Assembly: GCA_028700355.1 (NCBI GenBank)
Contig: JAQVSX010000048.1
Span: 1 to 5,929, forward strand
DNA: 5,929 nucleotides
Direction of reading: 5' to 3'
Origin: Clostridia bacterium
Lineage (GTDB): Bacteria; Bacillota; Clostridia; Christensenellales; HGM11417
Below are positions 1 through 4,765 of the stretch, in pieces. The first letter of the stretch is position 1. Each line of letters opens with the position of its first letter. A program made the position numbers and the translations under genes. The notes beneath the pieces are model-generated. The model was not told the DNA's origin and made no database searches. It was given only the letters and a program-made list of their open reading frames with translations.

Positions 1-29
1 TTATTTTTACTGTTTTTTATTTTTGCCAT
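1..29 (-). CDS. 5' end of an unidentified gene, cut by the window edge
   Basis: An ATG at 29-27 is followed by nine readable codons (MAKIKNSKN) that run off the left edge. A good Shine-Dalgarno AGGAG lies at 43-39, 9 nt from the ATG, and an extended -10 promoter lies further upstream at 60-68. Start, ribosome site and promoter agree, so a real gene probably begins here. The visible peptide is Lys-rich and far too short to identify. No function is proposed. Confidence 0.6.
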
Positions 30-76
30 GTTAGTAATCTCCTTTTGGCTCTCGCCTTTATTATATCATTACTAAC
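30..76. repeat. 9-bp inverted repeat flanking the extended -10 and ribosome site
   Basis: GTTAGTAAT at 30-38 and ATTACTAAC at 68-76 are exact reverse complements separated by 29 bp. The far arm lies upstream of the predicted transcription start, so it would not be transcribed. That argues against an RNA hairpin and for a pair of DNA half-sites bracketing the promoter. The near arm ends at the base next to the start codon. The function is inferred only. Confidence 0.45.
60..68 (-). promoter_or_regulatory. Extended -10 promoter for the gene at the left edge
   Basis: On the minus strand TATAAT (65-60) is directly preceded by TGA, giving the TGnTATAAT extended -10 form. No convincing -35 box is seen at 16-18 bp, which extended -10 promoters can tolerate. 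The predicted transcript would start near 53 and carry the AGGAG site at 43-39. It lies inside a 9-bp inverted repeat (30-38 / 68-76). Confidence 0.5.
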
Positions 77-94
77 TTTCTAACCGGTACAATT

Positions 95-285
95 TTAAGG
101 GGGCATATCCCTGTCCAGAGCTTTATTGCGGAAATACAGACATATATCGGCAGCTACCATAACAAGATTAAGGCAATAAAAGCAAAAAAGCATATATTGC
201 AGCCAATTGTTAAAGAAATCGCCGTAAAATGCGGATATCAGTTTAGAAACTATATTTATCGCCAAGAATCACCCATATAAATACA
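95..285 (-). pseudogene. 3' fragment of a PQ-loop gene
   Basis: Read on the minus strand, 250-110 encodes 47 residues matching V51-R97 of the intact PQ-loop protein at 992-1303, with only two replacements (L55I, H68Q). It then ends with DMPP and a TAA stop at 97-95, where the intact copy reads VVNDKI. Between 285 and 251 similarity is weaker (about 15 of 24 bases in one stretch), is frameshifted and contains stops. The first half of the gene, including the start and the WP motif, is missing. There is no start codon with a ribosome site in frame. It is best read as a non-functional remnant left when the GrpB gene came to lie inside or beside the PQ-loop gene. The DMPP ending may be the original C-terminus. 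Confidence 0.8.
109..250. repeat. 142-bp direct repeat, copy 1
   Basis: Positions 109-250 match 1012-1153 at a constant offset of 903 bp with four mismatches (at 197, 234, 235 and 238), so about 97% identity. It covers codons 51-97 of the PQ-loop gene. Identity stops abruptly at both edges. The repeat pair encloses the GrpB-family gene. Confidence 0.95.
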
Positions 286-1005
286 TCAATTTACTTTATT
301 CTTGCCTTTGGCTTGATTTACAATCTTAACAATAAAATCTCGTTTAGCATTAGTATATCCATCACGGTCAAATTCGTAATCGCTCTTTAACCTCAATTTT
401 AACTTCGCATATTCTTTTGCAGTTTTCGAATTAGCACACAAAAAATCTCTAAAAATTATTTCATCCCGATTACCTTTGTATCTGACATGAATATGAAATA
501 CTTTTTCGGCAAAACCTTTGTCTGTATACCCTTTAATAAAAAGCATAATATCATTTGTATCGATTGTTTGCTTTTCTAAGCAAACATATTTTATTTTAGC
601 AAATGCAGATTTAATCTCTTGTAAATCGGTTTTTTTATCAATTTCAAGCAAAATATCTATTATTGGCTTTGACACAAGTCCCGGCACCGAAGTGCTTCCG
701 ATATGGTTTATAATGATACTCTCTTTACTCATATACTTTTCTATTAAGGTTTTTTCAGTGTTATACCAATCTTTCCATTTAGCATTATACTCCGATAAAA
801 TAATAGGATAAAGCTTTGCCCGAATGTCAGACAACTCCTTTTCTATAAGCGAAACGGCAGTATGATATGCCTTAATCCGCCTTATAGTCAATGTATAACT
901 TGAACTGTTTTCTTTTAATTTTAACAGAACCTTTTCGCTTTTATTAATTAATGATATAAATTGTTTGAGAGATTCTTCTAATTCAGATTTGTTATATTTT
1001 ATCAT
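286..1005 (-). CDS. GrpB-family (UPF0157) nucleotidyltransferase-fold protein with N-terminal extension
   Basis: The 239-residue product carries the GrpB signature: NHIGSTSVPGL at 100-110 followed by KPIIDILLEI (113-122), then FHIHV (170-174), and FRDFL...TAKEYAKLK (185-203) with a C-terminal YTNAKRDFI (217-225). GST plus a downstream Asp (D117) resembles the nucleotidyltransferase core. The family is soluble and its biochemical role is poorly defined. GrpB proteins are usually about 170 residues; here some 65 extra N-terminal residues form a Lys/Glu-rich, probably helical segment. The ATG at 1005 overlaps the end of the PQ-loop gene by 14 bp, so the two are translationally adjacent. The ribosome site is a modest AGGGTGG just upstream, and it straddles the edge of the direct repeat. 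The gene is visibly more AT-rich than trpB and is flanked by the 142-bp repeats, suggesting acquisition. The family call is firm; the substrate is unknown. Confidence 0.85.
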   Translation of the reverse strand: MIKYNKSELEESLKQFISLINKSEKVLLKLKENSSSYTLTIRRIKAYHTAVSLIEKELSDIRAKLYPIILSEYNAKWKDWYNTEKTLIEKYMSKESIIINHIGSTSVPGLVSKPIIDILLEIDKKTDLQEIKSAFAKIKYVCLEKQTIDTNDIMLFIKGYTDKGFAEKVFHIHVRYKGNRDEIIFRDFLCANSKTAKEYAKLKLRLKSDYEFDRDGYTNAKRDFIVKIVNQAKGKNKVN

Positions 1006-1303
1006 TTACCACCCTGTCCAGAGCTTTATTGCGGAAATACAGACATATATCGGCAGCTACCATAACAAGATTAAGGCAATAAAAGCAAAAAAGCATATAA
1101 TGCAGCCAATTGTTAAAGAAATCGCCGTAAAATGCGCTTAACAGTTTAGAAACAATGCCGCAAATATAACCGATAAATATCAGCAATAAAAATTGAAGGC
1201 TTTTGCCCTTTGCAGAGCGCACACGCCAAGATTTAATCACATTAAACGGCCAAGATATTCCAAACAATAATATCATAGCCGCCTCAAATACAGTAATTAA
1301 CAC
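992..1303 (-). CDS. Small three-helix PQ-loop (SemiSWEET-like) membrane protein
   Basis: The 103-residue product has three hydrophobic segments (about 4-23, 36-58 and 66-90). The loop after helix 1 reads WPFNVIKSW (18-26) then SAKGKSL (30-36). This matches the PQ-loop pattern of a Pro in helix 1 followed by a Lys/Arg/Ser-rich turn, here with WP in place of PQ. Three helices in about 100 residues is the size of SemiSWEET half-transporters, which dimerise in the membrane and move small solutes such as sugars; the solute here is unknown. The start is GTG at 1303-1301, chosen because AAGGAG at 1318-1313 lies 9 nt upstream; an ATG at codon 10 has no such support. Its own promoter is at 1333-1361. 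The last residues (VVNDKI) differ from the DMPP ending in the fragment at 95-285, so the 3' end was probably rewritten by the insertion that placed the GrpB gene. Confidence 0.75.
   Translation of the reverse strand: MLITVFEAAMILLFGISWPFNVIKSWRVRSAKGKSLQFLLLIFIGYICGIVSKLLSAFYGDFFNNWLHYMLFCFYCLNLVMVAADICLYFRNKALDRVVNDKI
1012..1153. repeat. 142-bp direct repeat, copy 2, inside the intact PQ-loop gene
   Basis: This is the partner of 109-250 (four mismatches in 142 bp), in the same orientation. Recombination between the copies would delete 903 bp carrying the whole GrpB gene and restore a PQ-loop gene ending in DMPP. Confidence 0.95.
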
Positions 1304-1332
1304 AACTTATAGCTCCTTATCTGTTTATTTAA

Positions 1333-1361
1333 CTTATACTTTAACGATAATATTTTATCAA
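1333..1361 (-). promoter_or_regulatory. Sigma-A promoter for the PQ-loop and GrpB genes
   Basis: On the minus strand TTGATA (1361-1356) and TATAAG (1338-1333) are separated by 17 bp. The predicted transcript starts near 1326, just before the AAGGAG site of the PQ-loop gene. It lies downstream of the trpB terminator, so the PQ-loop/GrpB pair is transcribed separately from trpB. Confidence 0.7.
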
Positions 1362-1398
1362 ATAAAATCAGTTCAGTAAAGTCGAATTATATAACACC

Positions 1399-1433
1399 AA
1401 AAAACCCCTGAACTTTACGTTAAGGGGTTTTTT
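1399..1433 (-). terminator. Intrinsic terminator of trpB
   Basis: An 11-bp perfect stem (1399-1409 with 1423-1433) encloses a 13-nt loop. The outer six A-T pairs provide the U tract in either direction. It lies 18 bp past the trpB stop, the expected place for minus-strand termination. The inner AAC/GTT can extend the stem. The design is symmetrical, but no plus-strand gene ends here. Confidence 0.9.
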
Positions 1434-1451
1434 GATAATTTTAACCGCTTA

Positions 1452-2819
1452 TCAGGCGTTTATTTTTGGCAATTTTTTTAGTGCGCTGTCCATATCCTTA
1501 GCATCAAAGTCAGAATTTTCCAGCGTTTTGCTTAGTAGCTTTTCGTATGCGTAAAGGTCAAGATATCCATGCCCCGAAAGGTTAAACAATATGGTTTTTC
1601 TTACCCCCTCTTCGTCGGCTTTTTTTGCCTCGTAAGCGGCGCTCATTATAGCGTGTGAAGATTCAGGCGCAGGTATAATGCCTTCGGATTTTCCGAAAGT
1701 CAAACCCATTTCCAATATTTCCTGCTGCGAATATGCCTGAGCCTCTATAAGCTTGTCGTTAAGCAATGAAGAAACCAAAGGCGATGCCCCGTGATACCTA
1801 AGTCCGCCCGCATGTATGCCCGAGGGTATATAATCGTGCCCTAAGGTGTACATCAAAGCGATAGGACCTATTTTTGCCGAATCGCCGTAATCGTAAGAAT
1901 AAATACCCTTTGTAAGCGTGGGGCAGGCGGCAGATTCTACGGCGATAACCCTTGTTTTTTTGCCGAATCTTATTTTATCCTCTAAAAAAGGATTTGCTAT
2001 GCCCGAAAAATTACTTCCGCCGCCGTGGCAGCCGATTACTATATCGGGGTACTCGCCAAACACGTCAAACTGTTTTTTTGCTTCTAAACCAATAACCGTT
2101 TGGTGCAGGCAAACGTGGTTTAACACGCTGCCCAGCGAATAATGGCTGTCTTCCCTTTGTACAGCGTCCTCAACGGCTTCGCTTATGGCAATTCCCAGAC
2201 TTCCGCTGTGGTTGGGGTTTTCCTTCAAATAATTTCTGCCGATAACGGTATTGTCAGACGGGCTTGCGTAAACATCTGCGCCGAAGGTTTCCATAAATAT
2301 TTTTCTGTACGGCTTTTGCTGATAGCTTACCCTTACCATATACACGACGCATTCCATACCGTAAAGGCTGCACGCCATAGCAATAGCAGTACCCCATTGA
2401 CCTGCGCCCGTTTCCGTCGTTATGCGCTTAATGCCCTCGTTTTTGTTGTAAAACGCCTGAGGAAGCGCAGTGTTAAGCTTATGGCTGCCCGTAGCGTTGC
2501 CGCCCTCGTACTTATAAAAAATCTTACAGTTTGTGCCTAACGCTTTTTCAAAGGACTTTGCCCTTATAAGCGGAGTGCAGCGGTATTTTTTATACTCCTC
2601 TATTACCGGTGCGGGTATATCAATATACCTTTCACGGGAATATTCCTGCATAAGTGCTTCTTTTGGGAAAAGAGCTGTCATGTCTTCAAGCGTCGCCGTC
2701 TTAAAAGTCTGCGAGCTTATATGCGGCGGAGGCGGATTAGGCATATCCGCCTGAATATTATACCACTGCTTAGGTATCTCCCTTTCGTCCAATACTACCT
2801 TCAATCTGTCGCTGTTCAT
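1452..2819 (-). CDS. trpB: Tryptophan synthase beta chain, TrpB2 type
   Basis: This 455-residue PLP enzyme makes L-tryptophan from indole and L-serine in the cytosol. Visible motifs are the MPNPPPPH proline stretch (26-33), RCTPLIRA (80-87), GSHKLNTA with the PLP lysine K114, ETGAGQWG (136-143) with the catalytic acid E136, the phosphate-binding GGGSN (266-270), EGIIPAPESSHA (379-390) and SGHGYLDL (415-422). The Trp in ETGAGQWG (classical TrpB1 has His), the long N-terminus and the extra length over the roughly 400 residues of TrpB1 mark the TrpB2 group. The ATG at 2819 has GGAGGAG at 2834-2828, 8 nt away. No trpA or other trp gene is adjacent, so it may salvage indole or work with a TrpA encoded elsewhere; TrpB2 enzymes often act without TrpA. 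Upstream is a TRAP-like attenuator and downstream an intrinsic terminator, so it appears to be a single-gene unit controlled by tryptophan. Confidence 0.93.
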   Translation of the reverse strand: MNSDRLKVVLDEREIPKQWYNIQADMPNPPPPHISSQTFKTATLEDMTALFPKEALMQEYSRERYIDIPAPVIEEYKKYRCTPLIRAKSFEKALGTNCKIFYKYEGGNATGSHKLNTALPQAFYNKNEGIKRITTETGAGQWGTAIAMACSLYGMECVVYMVRVSYQQKPYRKIFMETFGADVYASPSDNTVIGRNYLKENPNHSGSLGIAISEAVEDAVQREDSHYSLGSVLNHVCLHQTVIGLEAKKQFDVFGEYPDIVIGCHGGGSNFSGIANPFLEDKIRFGKKTRVIAVESAACPTLTKGIYSYDYGDSAKIGPIALMYTLGHDYIPSGIHAGGLRYHGASPLVSSLLNDKLIEAQAYSQQEILEMGLTFGKSEGIIPAPESSHAIMSAAYEAKKADEEGVRKTILFNLSGHGYLDLYAYEKLLSKTLENSDFDAKDMDSALKKLPKINA

Positions 2820-2858
2820 TTTCTTTGCTCCTCCGAAATTTATTTACCGTTCAGAGAT

Positions 2859-2883
2859 AAAAAAAAGCCGTGCATAGCACGGC
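2859..2883 (-). terminator. Leader terminator (attenuator) upstream of trpB
   Basis: On the minus strand GCCGTGC (2883-2877) and GCACGGC (2873-2867) form a 7-bp GC-rich stem with a 3-nt loop, followed by eight U (2866-2859). It sits 39 nt before the trpB start codon and 24 nt before its ribosome site, leaving no room for a promoter in between. Transcripts entering trpB must therefore pass it, which makes it an attenuator rather than only the end of the nagB transcript. Two leader segments, CATAGCA (2981-2975) and GTGCATA (2931-2925), can each form 7 bp with parts of it. Confidence 0.85.
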
Positions 2884-2919
2884 AAAAAGTCAGTATGAAT
2901 ATAATCTGTAAGCGCATTT

Positions 2920-2985
2920 CTAAATATGCACCGCTAAGGCTGTTCTAATACTATTTCTAAACTTTTCTATTCTCTGCTATGGCTA
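2920..2985 (-). promoter_or_regulatory. TRAP (MtrB)-like RNA-binding site: (G/U)AG triplet array in the trpB leader
   Basis: On the minus strand, NAG triplets begin at 2985, 2979, 2974, 2969, 2964, 2959, 2953, 2947, 2942 and 2936. They read UAG, UAG, GAG, UAG, AAG, UAG, UAG, UAG, CAG and UAG, with gaps of 3, 2, 2, 2, 2, 3, 3, 2 and 3 nt. An eleventh UAG at 2922-2920 follows after 11 nt. Known biology: the TRAP ring wraps RNA around itself through 9-11 (G/U)AG triplets spaced by 2-3 nt when loaded with tryptophan, which blocks an antiterminator and lets a terminator form. Here the array precedes a terminator hairpin and trpB, matching that design. CATAGCA (2981-2975), overlapping the second triplet, is complementary to TGCTATG in the terminator, a candidate antiterminator pairing. 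Whether the organism encodes mtrB cannot be seen in this window. Confidence 0.8.
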
Positions 2986-2990
2986 TAATT

Positions 2991-3019
2991 ATGTTAACAT
3001 ATTTTTATAATAAATTCAA
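2991..3019 (-). promoter_or_regulatory. Candidate trpB promoter with overlapping palindrome
   Basis: On the minus strand TTGAAT (3019-3014) and TAACAT (2996-2991) are 17 bp apart, and TATG just before the -10 fits the extended -10 pattern. Predicted transcription starts near 2985, so the leader would begin almost at the first UAG triplet. The -10 matches consensus at only four of six positions. It is covered by a 12-bp perfect palindrome, TATGTTAACATA (2990-3001), which could also be an operator. Readthrough from nagB is possible, because no clear terminator was seen right after nagB. Confidence 0.5.
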
Positions 3020-3052
3020 CTGTTTTTATATATGTTTTGAAAATTATTTTTG

Positions 3053-3781
3053 TTATTCTTTTATTAAAGCGGCACTGTCAATGTCAAGCATAAGCGTAAA
3101 TGATTTTGCCTGTTTAAGCAATGTTGCAGGAATATTCGGAGTAAGCTCATTTTCAAGCATAGCCTTAACCGCCTCAGCCTTTACCTTGTAAGGCACAACA
3201 GAAATAATATTTTCGCATTTCATAATCTGCTTGCAGGTCATAGTAATTGCCTGTTTACAGACATCGTCAACGCTCTTAAACCAGCCCTCGCCTACCTGCT
3301 GCCGCTTGCATTTTTCGTCAAGATTAACAATTTTATAGCAATTGTTATCATCAAAATCTGCGGGGGGGTCGTTAAATGCTATATGGGCGTTTTCGCCAAT
3401 ACCGATAAGTCCAAGGTTTACGGGTGCTTTCAGCAGCTCTGCGCTGACCTGTTTTATTACTTGCTGCGGGTTTTTTGTGCCGTCAATAAAATAAGCGTTT
3501 TTAAGCCTAACCTTAGATGTAAACCTTTCCTTTAAATAGCGGCAAAAACTTGCGGGATGCTCCTCGCCGATGCCTATGTACTCGTCAAGGTGAAACATTT
3601 CCACCTTAGAAAAATCAATATCTTGCCTTACAAACTCTTCAAAAAAAGTAAATTGGCTTGCCCCTGTAGACAGTACAATACGGGCATAACCCTTTTCCCT
3701 TATGCTGTCGTTAATAATTTCAGCGGCTTTTTCCGCAGCAGCCTTGCCAAGCTTTTTTGCGTCATCATAAATTTTTACCAT
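3053..3781 (-). CDS. nagB: Glucosamine-6-phosphate deaminase (NagB/6PGL-family)
   Basis: The 242-codon unit (241 residues plus stop) encodes a cytosolic enzyme of the sugar-phosphate isomerase family. Family members convert glucosamine-6-phosphate to fructose-6-phosphate and ammonia. Visible motifs are LSTGASQF (37-44), FHLDEY (63-68) with the acid D66 equivalent to E. coli NagB D72, EEHPASF (73-79), GIGENAHIAFNDPP (127-140) with the general-base H133, and QQVGEGWF further on. The start is ATG at 3781, with GAGG 5 nt upstream; a TTG 14 codons earlier falls inside the promoter and was not used. At the position of E. coli D141 there is Asn (N131), followed by Ala where most members have Gly, and E148 corresponds to D138. 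The family is certain. The exact substrate could be another amino-sugar phosphate. It diverges from the AraC-family gene, the usual arrangement for a local regulator and its target. Confidence 0.8.
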   Translation of the reverse strand: MVKIYDDAKKLGKAAAEKAAEIINDSIREKGYARIVLSTGASQFTFFEEFVRQDIDFSKVEMFHLDEYIGIGEEHPASFCRYLKERFTSKVRLKNAYFIDGTKNPQQVIKQVSAELLKAPVNLGLIGIGENAHIAFNDPPADFDDNNCYKIVNLDEKCKRQQVGEGWFKSVDDVCKQAITMTCKQIMKCENIISVVPYKVKAEAVKAMLENELTPNIPATLLKQAKSFTLMLDIDSAALIKE

Positions 3782-3808
3782 AAATACCTCACAATTAAAA
3801 TAATCACA

Positions 3809-3832
3809 TATATTATAACACAATATAATATA
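3809..3832. repeat. Inverted repeat over the nagB -10: candidate operator
   Basis: Arms 3809-3817 and 3824-3832 are exact 9-bp reverse complements separated by 6 bp (ACACAA). They cover the nagB -10. The centre, TATAACACAATAT (3814-3826), resembles TATAACAATAT at 3899-3909 apart from a 2-bp insertion. The AT-rich composition makes chance matches more likely than usual. Confidence 0.4.
3812..3822 (-). promoter_or_regulatory. nagB extended -10 promoter
   Basis: The minus strand carries TGTGTTATAAT (3822-3812), a full match to the TRTGnTATAAT extended -10. The -35 is poor; TTAAGA about 19 bp upstream is the best seen. Transcription would start near 3805, giving a leader of about 24 nt with GAGG before the ATG. 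The box lies within the inverted repeat 3809-3832, so a protein bound there could block or adjust this promoter. Confidence 0.7.
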
Positions 3833-3875
3833 AATTTCTTAAATAATATTGCCTTATTACATTAAGATTACATAT

Positions 3876-3909
3876 ATATTGTTATAATAATATTGACATA
3901 TAACAATAT
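3876..3909. repeat. 11-bp inverted repeat upstream of the AraC-family gene: candidate operator
   Basis: ATATTGTTATA (3876-3886) and TATAACAATAT (3899-3909) are perfect 11-bp reverse complements with a 12-bp spacer, a centre-to-centre distance of 23 bp, or about two helical turns. The spacer contains TTGACA (3893-3898), a candidate -35 of the regulator. Placement between two divergent genes and symmetry suggest the binding site of the AraC-family protein, acting on itself and on nagB. Confidence 0.55.
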
Positions 3910-3919
3910 TAGGTATAAA
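3893..3919 (+). promoter_or_regulatory. Candidate promoter of the AraC-family gene
   Basis: TTGACA (3893-3898) is a perfect -35, and TATAAA (3914-3919) a near-consensus -10, but their spacing is only 15 bp. Transcription would begin near 3926, only a few bases before the ATG at 3929. That implies a nearly leaderless message. An alternative -10, TATAAT at 3883-3888, would give a leader of about 35 nt but has no good -35. Confidence 0.4.
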
Positions 3920-3928
3920 ATTTACATT

Positions 3929-4714
3929 ATGAGCTTTATTAATATAGAATTATTAAAAAAAGATGTATTGTATCAGACAAGCGAACATTCGCATAATTTT
4001 TACGAACTTTTTTTTCTGTTGGAAGGCTCACGTGATTATTTTATCACCAACAAAGCCTATTCTATAAGCCCCGGTATGTTTGTACTGCTTAAACCGCATA
4101 TGTACCACAGTACAGAAGGCAAGGTTTTTAAGCGTCTGATAATATATTTTGACGACGATTTTATATCTCAATACTTAGATAAAGAAATAGTCAGCGAATT
4201 TTTTAATAGTATTATACGTGATTCTTATGAAAACCCAAAAATACTTTCGCTTATTAATTCTCTAATGGAGGAAAACGAAAACACAGACAGCCGTTACCGC
4301 CAAAATTATATAGCGCTTAAACTTACGGAAATTTTTATAATAATGTTGCGTCGGCAGGAGCAGCCGCAAAACCGCCGCTATAATTACAAAAATAAGCTGA
4401 TAAGCGACGTAATGAATTATATCACAAAAAAATACAACGAAAATCTTTGTCTTGACTACTTGGCAAAAAAGTTTTTTATCAGCGCCTTTTATCTATCACA
4501 TCTGTTTAAAAAGGTAACAAATTTTAATTTAAGCGAGTACATACTCAACGTTCGCCTCGGTGAAACCTTAAAAATGTTAAGCACAAAGCTTAGCCTTACC
4601 GAAATAGCCGAGCGCACAGGCTTTAACTCCGCCAATTATATGAGCAGCCAGTTTAAAAAAAAGTTAGGGTTATCGCCGCAAAAATACAGAAAAAATATCA
4701 GGGCTAAGGCATAA
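3929..4714 (+). CDS. AraC/XylS-family transcriptional regulator
   Basis: The 261-residue product has a cupin-like N-terminal sensing part with the HSHNFYELFFLLEGS stretch (20-34) and SPGMFVLLKPHMYH (47-60), typical of sugar-responsive AraC proteins. The DNA-binding domain spans about 163-258: a first helix-turn-helix around LDYLAKKFFISAFYLSHLFKK and a second around LTEIAERTGFNSANYMSSQFKK, followed by the family hallmark GLSPQKYRK. The ATG at 3929 was chosen because it leaves a normal-length sensing domain; a TTG at 3893 lies inside the -35. No Shine-Dalgarno is present at usual distance (only AGG, 15 nt away), so the message may be leaderless or poorly translated. It diverges from nagB and precedes the Gfo/Idh gene, so it probably controls one or both. 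The inducer is unknown. Confidence 0.9.
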   Translation: MSFINIELLKKDVLYQTSEHSHNFYELFFLLEGSRDYFITNKAYSISPGMFVLLKPHMYHSTEGKVFKRLIIYFDDDFISQYLDKEIVSEFFNSIIRDSYENPKILSLINSLMEENENTDSRYRQNYIALKLTEIFIIMLRRQEQPQNRRYNYKNKLISDVMNYITKKYNENLCLDYLAKKFFISAFYLSHLFKKVTNFNLSEYILNVRLGETLKMLSTKLSLTEIAERTGFNSANYMSSQFKKKLGLSPQKYRKNIRAKA

Positions 4715-4765
4715 AAAGTTTAGGCAAAATATCTGTAATATCAGTCTTATTAAGCAATTTATTTA

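Noticed and set aside
109..1153. Flanking 142-bp repeats as insertion-sequence or transposon ends
   Set aside because: They are direct repeats made of PQ-loop coding sequence, with no inverted ends, no short target duplication and no transposase.
2867..2883. Hairpin taken only as the end of the nagB transcript
   Set aside because: It is about 170 nt past the nagB stop, and no promoter fits between it and the trpB ribosome site, so trpB transcription must cross it. It may still also stop nagB readthrough.
2840..2917. A 25-codon minus-strand reading frame (ATG at 2917) across the trpB leader terminator, as a leader peptide
   Set aside because: It has no ribosome site and no Trp codon (no UGG occurs in the leader), so it does not fit a classical trp leader peptide.
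1918..2948. Plus-strand reading frames opposite trpB and its leader (1918-2142, 2142-2540, 2533-2754, 2721-2948)
   Set aside because: They are antisense to a clearly coding gene, have no recognisable domains and no ribosome sites; they arise from trpB codon composition.
2820..2985. T-box riboswitch upstream of trpB
   Set aside because: The conserved T-box sequence (AGGGUGGnACCGCG) and a specifier stem with a Trp codon are absent; the spaced NAG triplets explain the leader better.
3782..3823. Upstream TTG start adding 14 residues to the NagB-like protein
   Set aside because: The added part overlaps the extended -10 promoter and has no ribosome site; the ATG at 3781 has GAGG in place and aligns with the family N-terminus.
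3893..3928. TTG start for the AraC-family gene at 3893
   Set aside because: The TTG is the beginning of a perfect TTGACA -35 box and the added residues have no family resemblance.
4715..4765. Terminator after the AraC-family gene
   Set aside because: Only weak AT-rich symmetry (for example CTTATTAAG) is present, with no GC-rich stem and U tract.
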